Assembly (NCBI GenBank): GCA_041624375.1
Contig: JBFJVD010000050.1
Coordinates: 1 to 13,722 of the forward strand
Length of the DNA: 13,722 nucleotides
Direction of reading: 5' to 3'
Source: JBFJVD01 sp041624375
GTDB taxonomy: Bacteria > Chloroflexota > Anaerolineae > Anaerolineales > E44-bin32
A program made the position numbers and the translations under genes. Shown piece after piece: positions 6,810-13,722 of the stretch; the first letter of the stretch is position 1, and each line of letters begins with the position of its first letter. The notes below the pieces were generated by a model. That model saw nothing but the letters and a program-made list of their open reading frames with translations. It did no database searches and was not told where the DNA came from.

Positions 6810-7771
6810 GAGTTTCTCTCGTCTACTAGCCGCTCAAGAAGCCGCTCGTCCACGTTGCCTCCGCTCAGGACAGCGACGGCAGGCCCCTCACCAGTTTGCA
6901 GGCGCAACGCAGCCAAAGCCGCTGCGGCGGCGGGCTCGATCGGACGTTCCAGAAGCTTCAAGGACCATGCCAAGGCTTCCAGCATCTCACCTTCTTCAAC
7001 CAAGACAATGTCGTCGAGCAACGCAGCGATGAGGTCAAAAGTGATCGATCCAGATTCGACCGCCCCCGCCAGCCCGTCGGCCAATGTAGGCCGTTCGTTC
7101 ACCTGCCCCACCGTCCCATGATGGAAGTAGGCGTGCAGATACGGCGCCGCCGCCATCTGTACGCCCACAACGCGGGCCTCTGGCGCCTTCCAGCGCAGTG
7201 CTGCAGCGATACCGGAAACCAGCCCACCTCCGCTCGCCGGGACGTAGACCGTCCAGGTCGGGCCGTCCGAGGTCATCGGCAGCTGGTGAGCCAGCTCGAG
7301 CCCCAAGGTGGCCTGTCCCGCGATGACCTCCAGATCGTTGTAGGGAGAGATCCACACGGCACCGGTCCGCTGCGCCAGCCGCTTCCCTGCTTCCTCCGCA
7401 CCGGCAAAGCCGCCATCCGCTTCGACCAGACTCGCGCCATAGCTTTCGATCGCCCGCTTCTTGACGGCGACGGCATCGGCGGGAACGACAACCGTGGCTG
7501 CGATACCCCGAATCGATGCCGCATAGGCGACCGCAACGCCGTGATTGCCGGCAGAAGCAGCCACGACACCACGAGCTGCGGCGCCTTCATCGAGCAGTAG
7601 CAGTTTGTTGAGCGCGCCCCGCAGCTTGAAACTGCCGGTATGCTGCTCATGCTCGCACTTCGTCCAGCAGGTGGAGTTTGGGAGCCGAAAACACCGGGTC
7701 GGCACCACATGGGCCGCAAGTCTCGTTGCCGCGCCAGGGATGCGATCGCGAAGCTGCTGCAACGCGTCCAA
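6806..7771 (-). CDS. PLP-dependent threonine dehydratase/serine racemase-like enzyme (fold type II)
   Basis: The 321-residue product has the ordered motifs of fold-type II PLP enzymes in the threonine ammonia-lyase/serine racemase group: PLP Lys49 in TGSFKLRGA, SAGNHGVAVAYA (73-84), the phosphate-binding loop ASGGGLVSG (179-187) and SGGN (303-306). Such enzymes deaminate Thr or Ser to 2-oxoacids and ammonia, or racemise Ser. It lacks the C-terminal ACT-like regulatory domain of biosynthetic IlvA, so it resembles the short catabolic type. The start is TTG at 7771, chosen because GGGAGGGG stands just upstream and nearby ATGs are out of frame. The stop overlaps the start of the CoA-transferase beta-like gene, and the AAA ATPase gene lies 74 bases upstream. 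The precise substrate cannot be read from the sequence. Confidence 0.88.
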   Translation of the reverse strand: MDALQQLRDRIPGAATRLAAHVVPTRCFRLPNSTCWTKCEHEQHTGSFKLRGALNKLLLLDEGAAARGVVAASAGNHGVAVAYAASIRGIAATVVVPADAVAVKKRAIESYGASLVEADGGFAGAEEAGKRLAQRTGAVWISPYNDLEVIAGQATLGLELAHQLPMTSDGPTWTVYVPASGGGLVSGIAAALRWKAPEARVVGVQMAAAPYLHAYFHHGTVGQVNERPTLADGLAGAVESGSITFDLIAALLDDIVLVEEGEMLEALAWSLKLLERPIEPAAAAALAALRLQTGEGPAVAVLSGGNVDERLLERLVDERNS

Positions 7772-7800
7772 GCGCCCCTCCCATTCCCATTAACCGGCAT

Positions 7801-7826
7801 CTTCCCAGCCAGAAGCGGCTGGGAAG
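7801..7826 (-). other. Hairpin between ATPase and PLP-enzyme genes, no U-tract
   Basis: CTTCCCAGCC (7801-7810) and GGCTGGGAAG (7817-7826) form a perfect 10-base-pair stem with a 6-base loop. It lies 20 bases after the ATPase stop and about 30 bases before the TTG start of the next gene. On the minus strand it is followed by ATGCCGG, not a T-run, so it is a poor intrinsic terminator. It could be an RNA-processing or stability element that sets different expression for the two operon halves. Confidence 0.5.
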
Positions 7827-7845
7827 AGCGCAGTCTCATCAACAA

Positions 7846-9198
7846 CTAGAGATCGACGAAGTAGGCTTCGGCGGCCCGATCAACCAGATCTTTGCTCATG
7901 ACCGGATCCGTATTCATGTAGCGGGAGATGTCCAGGATCTGGTCGCAGATATCGCGGGGGTGTGAGGCGCGCAGCTTCCGATTGCGCTTGATATACCATT
8001 CCTGGAGTAGATAGGCGAGCCCTTGATCGGAGTAGGCGACGCCTTTGTCTTCAGCAACCTTCTTGAAGATCTGTCGGTAAGCTTCGTAGGTTGGATCTTC
8101 GATTTCGATCTTGTGTCGAAGCCGGCGGAGGAAAGCCTCATCAACAAGGTCCTTCGGCGGCAAGTTCGTCGAGAAGACCACCATCACATCGAAGGGGACC
8201 TCAACCTTGCGGTCGGTGTGCAGGGTGAGATAGTCGATGCGGTTCTCTAGCGGGACAATCCAGCGATTGAGAAGGTCGCGCGGGCGGACCTGCTGCCGGC
8301 CGAAGTCGTCGATCAGGAAGACACCCCCATTCGCCTTGACCTGGAACGGAGCCTCGTAGAACTTGTTCACATCGTCGAACACCAGGTCGAGGCCGGCCAG
8401 GGTCAGCTCACCGCCGACGACAATGAAGGGACGCTTCACTTTCACCCAGCGTGGGTCCCGCTTGGCACCGGTTCGCAGCGAGCCGGTCCCCGAATCGGTG
8501 ACGTCCTCCTCCGGGCCCAACTCGTGGTTCACCGAGTCATACATCTTGACGACCTGGCCATCAATATCGATGGCATAAGGGATGTACATGTCTTCTTGCA
8601 GGATCATATTGCCGATGGCGCGCGCGATCGAGGTCTTGCCGTTTCCGGGAGGCCCATAGAGGAAGAGCGAGGTGCCGGAGTTCACAGCCGGCCCGATGCG
8701 GCTGAAGGTGCGCTCCGAGAGAACGAGTTCCGCCAGCGCCTGACGCATGATTCGCTGGTGGACGGTCGGACGTGCTCTTCCCTGGCGGAGAACTGCATCG
8801 TTGTAGACCACGATCGGAACCGGCGCCGGCCCCGCGTACTGGCTGCGCTCGAGTGCTTCTCGGGCGCGGGCGATACCTGCGCCAGTGATTGCGTACTGGT
8901 AGGATCCTTCACCAAAACCGACCTGCGTTTTGACCTCGACGAACTTCTCCCGCTTCAGCGCTTCCAGCAGCTGATCAACCAGGCCAGCGAAGGGAAGCGC
9001 CATCGCCTCCGCCATTTTGAAACCGGTCAGATAGCCCCGGAAGTAGAGGATCTTGAGCGCCAGGTCCTGAAGCCAGAGCTCAGAGAGGCCGGTATCTTCC
9101 ACGCGGCTGATGGGGGGTGGCACGAAGCGCAGATTGCCGGTGGTCGGCCGCCGCACACCAGTCGGTGGTGGAGCGGAAGGTGATCGTGGAAGCGACAT
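7846..9198 (-). CDS. AAA family ATPase with N-terminal winged-helix-like domain
   Basis: A 450-residue protein (from ATG at 9198). It starts with a Pro-rich stretch (~1-30), then a helix-rich, probably winged-helix domain (~35-115; LALKILYFRGYLTGFKMAEAM, QLLEALKREKFVEVK, YQYAITGAGIARA). The ATPase core has Walker A GPPGNGKTS (~182-190), Walker B GVFLIDDFG (~292-300), sensor-1 VVFSTN (~340-345) and an Arg-rich RRLRHK (~358-363), where an arginine finger is expected. About 110 residues separate the Walker motifs, longer than usual, and Walker B ends in Asp-Asp instead of Asp-Glu. Such proteins remodel other molecules with ATP; the target is unknown. A longer TTG start at 9234 exists, but the ATG at 9198 has GGAGG ten bases upstream and is preferred. 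It is the first gene of the minus-strand operon. Confidence 0.88.
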   Translation of the reverse strand: MSLPRSPSAPPPTGVRRPTTGNLRFVPPPISRVEDTGLSELWLQDLALKILYFRGYLTGFKMAEAMALPFAGLVDQLLEALKREKFVEVKTQVGFGEGSYQYAITGAGIARAREALERSQYAGPAPVPIVVYNDAVLRQGRARPTVHQRIMRQALAELVLSERTFSRIGPAVNSGTSLFLYGPPGNGKTSIARAIGNMILQEDMYIPYAIDIDGQVVKMYDSVNHELGPEEDVTDSGTGSLRTGAKRDPRWVKVKRPFIVVGGELTLAGLDLVFDDVNKFYEAPFQVKANGGVFLIDDFGRQQVRPRDLLNRWIVPLENRIDYLTLHTDRKVEVPFDVMVVFSTNLPPKDLVDEAFLRRLRHKIEIEDPTYEAYRQIFKKVAEDKGVAYSDQGLAYLLQEWYIKRNRKLRASHPRDICDQILDISRYMNTDPVMSKDLVDRAAEAYFVDL

Positions 9199-9287
9199 TC
9201 CGTATATACCTCCAAAACGGCCCGGAGACCCCAATGATCAGCGCCCTGCGGGCCTTGCATGGCACCAATGGGATAATGACTGGCGCG

Positions 9288-9316
9288 ATTATAGCCATGC
9301 ATTCTGATGCGGGCAA
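9288..9316 (-). promoter_or_regulatory. Sigma-70-type promoter for the ATPase operon
   Basis: Read on the minus strand, TTGCCC (9316 to 9311; 4 of 6) is followed by a 17-base spacer and a perfect TATAAT (9293 to 9288). Transcription would start near 9281 and give a leader of about 80 bases before the ATG at 9198. The -35 box is one arm of an inverted repeat shared with the divergent gene. Confidence 0.6.
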
Positions 9317-9335
9317 ATCCCCAATGGGTTTGCCC
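9311..9335. repeat. Inverted repeat spanning two divergent -35 boxes (possible operator)
   Basis: GGGCAAA (9311-9317) and TTTGCCC (9329-9335) are perfect 7-base arms; after one mismatch, CC (9319-9320) and GG (9326-9327) also pair, making a 25-base dyad centred at 9323. The left arm contains the -35 box of the ATPase promoter and the right arm that of the candidate glycosyltransferase promoter. Such symmetry is typical of operators, but no cognate regulator is identified. Confidence 0.5.
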
Positions 9336-9358
9336 CCTGCCATGAAGATGGCTACAAT
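9330..9358 (+). promoter_or_regulatory. Candidate promoter for the glycosyltransferase, possibly leaderless
   Basis: TTGCCC (9330-9335), a 17-base spacer and TACAAT (9353-9358; 5 of 6) stand directly before the ATG at 9366. The start codon would be at or within a base or two of the transcription start, so the mRNA may be leaderless. This agrees with the lack of a Shine-Dalgarno sequence there. Confidence 0.5.
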
Positions 9359-9365
9359 CCCGCTC

Positions 9366-10052
9366 ATGACTCTCTCCGTGATCGTCCCTGTGTTTAATGA
9401 AGAACCGACCATCCGCGAGATCCTGCGCCGGGTGGAGGCGAGTGGCCTGGCGGACGAGATCGTCGTGGTCGACGACGGCTCAAGCGACGGCACGCGCGAG
9501 ATTCTTGCTGAGATCGAGAAGGAAAACGCCCACCTGAAGCTCATCCTGCATGATAAGAACCTGGGGAAAGGAGCGGCCGTCCGCACCGGGATCCAGGCGG
9601 CCAGCATGGAGTACCTGCTGATTCAGGACGCCGACCTAGAGTATGATCCTCGGGATTATGCCGCGCTGCTAAAGCCGCTTCATGAGGGCATAGCCGATGT
9701 CGTCTACGGCTCGCGGTTCCTGGGAGCGCCGCGCCGTCCAACAATGTTCTGGCATATGGTGGCCAATAAGCTCCTCACACTCCTCACCAACATCCTCTAC
9801 GATAGCATTCTTTCCGATATGGAAACCGGCTATAAGGTCTTCCGGCGCGAAGTCATCCAGCAGATCCCTTTGCGCGCCGATCGATTTGACATCGAACCGG
9901 AAATCACGGCCAAGCTGCTCAAGCGGCGGGTCCGCATCTTTGAGGTGCCGATCACGTTCAATCCCCGCGAATATTCGGAGGGAAAGAAGATCGGACTGAA
10001 GGACGCTTTTGAAGCCGTGTGGGCGATTTTGCGCTACCGGCTCGCAGACTGA
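9366..10052 (+). CDS. Family 2 glycosyltransferase, dolichyl/polyprenyl-phosphate mannosyltransferase (DPM1)-like
   Basis: The 228-residue product begins right at the GT-A fold: SVIVPVFNEEPTI (4-16), VVDDGSSDGT (34-43), NLGKGAAVRTGI (65-76), the metal/nucleotide-binding QDADLEYDP (87-95), YGSRFLG, SDMETGYKVFRREV (150-163) and a NPREYSEGKKIG end. This pattern is that of DPM1-like enzymes, which transfer a sugar from a nucleotide sugar to a lipid phosphate on the cytoplasmic face of the membrane. There is no C-terminal membrane domain, so it is a soluble, catalytic-domain-only type. A longer frame reaching back to 9117 runs across the divergent ATPase start and has no family similarity; ATG 9366 is preferred, with ATG 9342 or 9348 as alternatives. 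It converges on recJ with a 15-base gap and no visible terminator. The sugar is not predictable. Confidence 0.9.
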   Translation: MTLSVIVPVFNEEPTIREILRRVEASGLADEIVVVDDGSSDGTREILAEIEKENAHLKLILHDKNLGKGAAVRTGIQAASMEYLLIQDADLEYDPRDYAALLKPLHEGIADVVYGSRFLGAPRRPTMFWHMVANKLLTLLTNILYDSILSDMETGYKVFRREVIQQIPLRADRFDIEPEITAKLLKRRVRIFEVPITFNPREYSEGKKIGLKDAFEAVWAILRYRLAD

Positions 10053-10067
10053 GCCGGCCAATATCCC

Positions 10068-11735
10068 CTAGTATCGAAAATCAATCACCCGCAGCTGGTG
10101 GCTGGTGTAGCCCAGATACTCATTGCGTTCGAAGTGGTAAGCAACGTCGACCTGCTCGGGCAATTCCGGAGCCGCCCCGCCCCAGCCAAACGCGATGGCA
10201 TCGATAGGCTTTCGCTGGGCAGACAACGTCAGCTTGAGGTGTGTCCCTTCCCGGCCGACGACCCGCCTGTCGAGAATCCTCACTCCCCTTGTCGCCAATA
10301 CCGGGAGTGGATTCCCCTCCCCGAGCGGTTCAAGCGAGTCAAAGAATCGCAGCAGCCGATCGTCAAGATCAGAGAAGCCTACTTCCACATCGATCTCTAG
10401 TGTGGGCTGGAGCATATCGTCGGTCAGTTGCGCCGCAGCATCGGATTTCAGGCGATCGATCAGATCTACCCAAGACTCTCGTTCGAGCGTGAAGCCTGCG
10501 GCGGCAGCGTGTCCGCCATAGCGGAGAAGCATGGGGTGGTTCTGTTCGAGCGCACGGGTGATATGAAATCCGGGGATGCTGCGGGCCGAGGCGCGCGCAA
10601 GTTCACCCTGGAGCGTCGCCACGATCGCTGGACGATGGAATTGCTCGGCGAGCCGCCCTGCCGCCAGACCGATGACACCTTCGTTGAACCCTTCATCGGC
10701 AACCGCCAGAAGCGGGCTTCCAGTATCAGCGGCCACCCGATTCTTCGCCGCCTCAAAGACGCGCTCGGTCAATTTCTGGCGTTTTCGGTTTAGCTGTTCT
10801 AGAGTCTTTGCCAGGCTGGACGCACGGGCGGGCCGATCCGTTAACAGCAGATCGAGGGCGATGCTCGCGGAATCGAGGCGGCCAGCAGCATTGAGTCGTG
10901 GTCCGAGAATGAAGCCGACCGTACGAGCCGTGATCTTCCCGGGCGCCACGCCCGCACTCTCCGCCAGCGCGCGAAGACCCGGTCGCTCCAGCCGATTCAA
11001 TACCGCCAGGCCTCGCTGTGTGAGTGACCGATTCTCGCCCACCAAAGGGGCCACATCGGCGATGGTCCCCAAGGCGACCAACTCCAATCCATGTTCAGAA
11101 GGCGTTCCACCCAGACGGTTGTGGAGTGCAGACAGCAATTTGTATACGAGGGCGACACCCGTGAGATGCTTAAAAGGGTAGCCGTCGCCGGGTTTGCGCG
11201 GATTCAGAATAGCGATCGCTGCAGGAAGGTCTGGGCCCGGCTCGTGATGGTCGGTGATCAGCACATCCATCCTCAGCCGATTCGCCAGCTCAACCTCCGC
11301 TAGAGAACGCACACCACAATCCACCGTGATCAGCAGGGTGGTGCCGCTGCCCGCAATCTCCTCCATGGCGGACGGATTAAGGCCATATCCCTCCTCGAAG
11401 CGGTCCGGCAGGTAGTGATGAACGCTTGCGCCCCGGCTGCGGAGCCCCTCAAGCAGCAGGGCCGTCGCTGCGACGCCGTCGACGTCGTAATCACCGAATA
11501 CGGTGATTTGTTCTCCGTGTGAAACGGCATGCCGAATCCGGTCCACCGCTTCTTCCACCTCAGAGAGTTCCAGCGGGTTGTGGTCGACCGGATCGGTCGC
11601 CAGGAAATCACGGACGGCTTCCGGTGTGTGGAGTCCGCGCCGAGTCAAAATCTGGCGCTCGATGGGGCGAAATTGCGACAGGTCCGGAGGATCTAGTTCT
11701 CCCTGTGAATCAGGGAACACCCATCTCTTCTTCAC
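10068..11735 (-). CDS. recJ: Single-stranded-DNA-specific 5'-3' exonuclease RecJ
   Basis: RecJ degrades single-stranded DNA 5' to 3' in recombination, mismatch and base-excision repair. The 555-residue product has the DHH phosphoesterase motifs that bind the two metals: DYDVDG (82-87), TVDCG (137-141), TDHHE (161-165) and DVAPL (227-231), followed by the DHHA1 domain with NEGVIGLAAGR, RASARSIPGFH (381-391) and GGHAAAAG (407-414), and the C-terminal OB-fold region with LEPLGEGNPLPVL. The length fits bacterial RecJ. The start is GTG at 11735, with a strong GAGGGGGAG a few bases upstream. It lies downstream of the DUF4870-type gene but is separated from it by a hairpin terminator, so it may have its own or read-through expression. 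Confidence 0.96.
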   Translation of the reverse strand: MKKRWVFPDSQGELDPPDLSQFRPIERQILTRRGLHTPEAVRDFLATDPVDHNPLELSEVEEAVDRIRHAVSHGEQITVFGDYDVDGVAATALLLEGLRSRGASVHHYLPDRFEEGYGLNPSAMEEIAGSGTTLLITVDCGVRSLAEVELANRLRMDVLITDHHEPGPDLPAAIAILNPRKPGDGYPFKHLTGVALVYKLLSALHNRLGGTPSEHGLELVALGTIADVAPLVGENRSLTQRGLAVLNRLERPGLRALAESAGVAPGKITARTVGFILGPRLNAAGRLDSASIALDLLLTDRPARASSLAKTLEQLNRKRQKLTERVFEAAKNRVAADTGSPLLAVADEGFNEGVIGLAAGRLAEQFHRPAIVATLQGELARASARSIPGFHITRALEQNHPMLLRYGGHAAAAGFTLERESWVDLIDRLKSDAAAQLTDDMLQPTLEIDVEVGFSDLDDRLLRFFDSLEPLGEGNPLPVLATRGVRILDRRVVGREGTHLKLTLSAQRKPIDAIAFGWGGAAPELPEQVDVAYHFERNEYLGYTSHQLRVIDFRY

Positions 11736-11759
11736 TGCACTCCCCCTCGGAAATGAATA

Positions 11760-11788
11760 GACAGGGCCCGCGGTGCGCGGGCCCTGTC
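11760..11788 (-). terminator. GC-rich hairpin terminator after the DUF4870-type gene
   Basis: A perfect 13-base-pair stem (11760-11772 with 11776-11788) closes on a GTG loop, 17 bases past the stop of the small membrane protein and 24 bases before the recJ start. On the minus strand the tail is CTATTCATTTCC, only moderately T-rich, so termination may be partial and allow some read-through into recJ. Confidence 0.65.
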
Positions 11789-11805
11789 ATCACTGGAGAT
11801 CAATG

Positions 11806-12132
11806 TCAGGCCCAGCCCTGGTTCTTGATGAAATTGGTGATCACCGGGATCTCCGTGTACTCCCCCTGATAGGATCCCCAGGCCGGCCAGAGAGTCACCA
11901 ACCAGAGCAAGGGCGCGCAAATGGCGCCGAATCCAAGCGTGACCGCACTGACCACGAAGATCAGGACATAGATCGCCAAATTGAAGATCAAGGATTGAAC
12001 CGCATGGAATTTGATAAAGGGACGTGCCTTCTTCTCCTCCATGAGCAGCACGATAATGGCGATCAGCGGGATCGGATACCCCAAGGCCGACCACAGCCGA
12101 TCGTCACTCGTCACCTGAGATTGATCAGTCAT
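11806..12132 (-). CDS. Small membrane protein, DUF4870/Tic20-like
   Basis: The 108-residue product has a short polar N-terminus (MTDQSQVTSDDR), then WSALGYPIPLIAIIVLLMEEKKARPFIKFHAVQSLIFNLAIYVLIFVVSAVTLGFGAICAPLLW in which about three membrane segments can be seen (~17-30, ~45-62, ~65-83), with the FIKFHAVQS motif typical of DUF4870 proteins. It ends with WGSYQGEYTEIPVITNFIKNQGWA, also typical. The function of the family is not established. The frame is open upstream to 12252, but ATG 12132 is preceded by AAGGAGA at ideal spacing and the upstream residues look non-coding. It is divergent from fmt and followed by a hairpin terminator. Confidence 0.88.
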   Translation of the reverse strand: MTDQSQVTSDDRLWSALGYPIPLIAIIVLLMEEKKARPFIKFHAVQSLIFNLAIYVLIFVVSAVTLGFGAICAPLLWLVTLWPAWGSYQGEYTEIPVITNFIKNQGWA

Positions 12133-12218
12133 CGTTTGAGTCTCCTTATGCAGCGTGGATTCGACGTCAGTTGTGTCCGGAGACGCTCCCCACAGCCAGT
12201 CCCCAGCACGACACCGCC

Positions 12219-12246
12219 ATTCTATCTGAGGCTTGCCGGATTGCAA
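12219..12246 (-). promoter_or_regulatory. Candidate promoter of the DUF4870-type gene
   Basis: On the minus strand TTGCAA (12246 to 12241; 4 of 6) is followed by 16 bases and TAGAAT (12224 to 12219; 5 of 6). It would give a leader of about 80 bases before the ATG at 12132. The 190-base gap between the divergent genes holds no other clear signal; no good -35/-10 pair was found for fmt. Confidence 0.45.
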
Positions 12247-12323
12247 GCCCAACCTCTATAACACCGCAACCAGATAGAGGTTGCTGTCGCCACGCCCTGA
12301 GTCCCGCGTGTTAGGATGTTCGC

Positions 12324-13268
12324 ATGCGGATCGTATTTATGGGCTCCCCCAGCTTTGCAGTGCCCAGCCTCGAGGCCTTGGCAAGCGCGTTCTCGGTTCT
12401 CGCTGTTGTGACCCAACCGGATCGGCGCGCCGGGCGTGGGCAAGAACTCCAGGAACCAGCGGCAAAGGCGGCGGCAGCGAACCTGGGCATCACGGTCCTT
12501 CAACCTCACAAATTGAGTGACCCCGGCGTGTTCGAGGCGCTTGCCGAACTCGCTCCGGATCTCATTGCGGTAGCCGCCTACGGACAGATCCTGCGCCAGA
12601 AATTGCTGGACCTGCCTGTGTACGGGAGCGTAAACGTCCATGCATCGATCCTGCCAAGGTGGCGCGGGGCGGCTCCGGTGCAAGCAGCCATCCTTCACGG
12701 CGACAGGGTCACCGGGATCACAATCATGCGCATGGATGCGGGACTCGATACCGGGCCCATTCTTGCCCAGCGAGAAACGGAGATCGGACCGAAGGAGACT
12801 GGAGGCCAACTCGAAGCGCGTTTGGCAAAGCTGGGTGCGGCGCTGCTTGTCGAGACCCTTCCGGCCTATATCGATGGAACTCTGGCGCCACAACCTCAGG
12901 ACGACTCACAGGCCACCTACGCGCCCCTGCTCAAGAAAGCAGATGGCAAGCTGGATTTTTCGCGGCCAGCTGAAGCGCTTGCCCGCCAGGTGCGCGCATT
13001 CGAACCCTGGCCGAGATCCTTCTTCCACTGGCAAGGCGAGCGCATCCTCGTCACCGAAGCCGCTGCCGAGTCCGGTCGGGCCGAGCCCGGCACCGTCGTC
13101 GCTGTGGAAGATCAGCCTGCAATCGGCACGGCAGCCGGCCTGCTGCGGCTCATCCGTGTGCAGCCGGCGGGGCGCCGAGCCATGGATGCCGATGCCTTCG
13201 TGCGCGGCTCTCCGGATTTCATCGGAAATCGCGTGGATTCTCCGTCCGAACCATCCAATGAGCCTTGA
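12324..13268 (+). CDS. fmt: Methionyl-tRNA formyltransferase
   Basis: Fmt adds a formyl group from 10-formyl-tetrahydrofolate to Met-tRNA(fMet) so that bacterial translation can start. The 314-residue length is normal. The N-terminal Rossmann domain starts MRIVFMGSPSFAVPSLEAL, the catalytic residues are present in NVHASILPRWRGAAPVQ (Asn104, His106) and MDAGLDTGP (Asp142), and TYAPLLKKADGKLDF begins the link to the C-terminal OB-like tRNA-binding domain (FEPWPRSFFHWQGERI...). ATG 12324 has AGGA seven bases upstream. In many bacteria fmt follows def, but here it is preceded by the divergent membrane-protein gene and no def is visible. The amidohydrolase gene follows after 58 bases on the same strand. 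Confidence 0.97.
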   Translation: MRIVFMGSPSFAVPSLEALASAFSVLAVVTQPDRRAGRGQELQEPAAKAAAANLGITVLQPHKLSDPGVFEALAELAPDLIAVAAYGQILRQKLLDLPVYGSVNVHASILPRWRGAAPVQAAILHGDRVTGITIMRMDAGLDTGPILAQRETEIGPKETGGQLEARLAKLGAALLVETLPAYIDGTLAPQPQDDSQATYAPLLKKADGKLDFSRPAEALARQVRAFEPWPRSFFHWQGERILVTEAAAESGRAEPGTVVAVEDQPAIGTAAGLLRLIRVQPAGRRAMDADAFVRGSPDFIGNRVDSPSEPSNEP

Positions 13269-13326
13269 GCGCCTGATCCGGCAGCACGCCCCTCAACAGC
13301 ATCCTCAAAACCAATAAGAAACCCGG

Positions 13327-13722
13327 ATGAAGCGATTCATGAAGACCACGCTGATTACGAACGCCAAGATCCTCTCTTTGACCGGAGAGCCGCCCGCCGC
13401 GTGGATGTTCATCAGGGGCGATCGGATCGACTCCTTGGGAGCAGGCGAGCCGCCTCCGACCGAGGCGGATGAGACTCTCAATCTGCGAGGCCGGGTTATC
13501 TTGCCTGGACTGACCGATGCTCATATCCATCTCTCGAAGTACGCGCTGAATGCCGGCATTGTCGATTGCGAGACCTCAACCATCGGAGCATGCCTCGAAC
13601 GCCTGGCCACTCGCGTTCAGGAGCTCCCGCCCGATCGGTGGTTGCTGGGCCACGGATGGGATCAGAATCGATGGGGTACATTCGGCCACCGCCGACAGCT
13701 CGACCAAATCTCACGGATGCAC
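13327..13722 (+). CDS. YtcJ-like amidohydrolase (amidohydrolase family 3), 5' part
   Basis: An open frame runs from ATG 13327 to the window end (132 codons, no stop), so the gene is cut off. The translation shows TLITNAKILSLTG, then RGRVILPGLTDAHIHLSKYAL with the metal-binding His-x-His (His66, His68) of the amidohydrolase superfamily, and WLLGHGWDQNRWG (~105-117), characteristic of YtcJ-like proteins. These are metal-dependent hydrolases with mostly unknown substrates; the full enzyme is usually more than 500 residues, so most of it lies outside. A second in-frame ATG at 13339 is an alternative start, since neither has a good ribosome site. It follows fmt at 58 bases and may be cotranscribed. 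Confidence 0.87.
   Translation, partial: MKRFMKTTLITNAKILSLTGEPPAAWMFIRGDRIDSLGAGEPPPTEADETLNLRGRVILPGLTDAHIHLSKYALNAGIVDCETSTIGACLERLATRVQELPPDRWLLGHGWDQNRWGTFGHRRQLDQISRMH

Noticed and set aside
6896..7600. 234-codon plus-strand open frame
   Set aside because: Antisense to the PLP-enzyme gene, whose motifs are complete; low-complexity Arg/Gln-rich product typical of high-GC shadow frames.
9117..9365. N-terminal extension of the glycosyltransferase frame
   Set aside because: It would overlap the start of the divergent ATPase gene and run across both promoters; the GT-A fold starts exactly at ATG 9366.
12222..12893. 223-codon minus-strand open frame
   Set aside because: Antisense to fmt and to the fmt/DUF4870 promoter gap; no family similarity.
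1..13722. CRISPR array, insertion sequence, toxin-antitoxin or defence system
   Set aside because: No regularly spaced repeats, transposase motifs or paired small genes were seen; the content is chromosomal housekeeping and signalling genes.

Overview
This 13.7 kb, GC-rich window is bacterial chromosome with tightly packed genes, short overlaps and a mix of ATG, GTG and TTG starts. The lineage is inferred, not proven: the gene style (Ser/Thr kinase next to an FHA/winged-helix protein, a large membrane-anchored GH3-like protein with a Pro/Thr linker, a winged-helix AAA ATPase) would suit Chloroflexota (Anaerolineae-like). No rRNA, CRISPR array, insertion sequence or prophage gene was seen.

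Layout. 1-1280, plus strand: the 3' end of an S41 C-terminal processing protease overlaps smpB, followed by a strong promoter and the tmRNA gene ssrA (trans-translation, ribosome rescue). A bidirectional hairpin terminator separates ssrA from the convergent gene. 1299-3141: a minus-strand FHA/winged-helix regulator diverges from a plus-strand tail-anchored Ser/Thr protein kinase, a likely phospho-signalling pair. 3143-9198, minus strand: a probable operon read in the order AAA ATPase, threonine-dehydratase-like PLP enzyme, CoA-transferase beta-like protein, exported GH3-like membrane protein. 9366-10052: a DPM1-like family 2 glycosyltransferase, plus strand, divergent from the ATPase; the two candidate promoters have their -35 boxes in the arms of one inverted repeat. 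10068-12132, minus strand: a DUF4870-type small membrane protein, a hairpin terminator, then recJ. 12324-13722, plus strand: fmt (methionyl-tRNA formyltransferase) and the 5' part of a YtcJ-like amidohydrolase that runs off the window.

How they work together. smpB and ssrA form one functional module, and the adjoining S41 protease belongs to the family of E. coli Prc/Tsp, which degrades proteins ending in ssrA-type tails. fmt (translation initiation) and recJ (DNA repair) are housekeeping genes. The most interesting parts are the kinase/FHA-DNA-binding pair, the modified GH3-like membrane protein, the beta-type CoA-transferase without an adjacent alpha subunit, the AAA ATPase with a long insert between its Walker motifs, and the dyad shared by two divergent promoters. 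I found no wholly new multi-gene system that I could defend from sequence alone.
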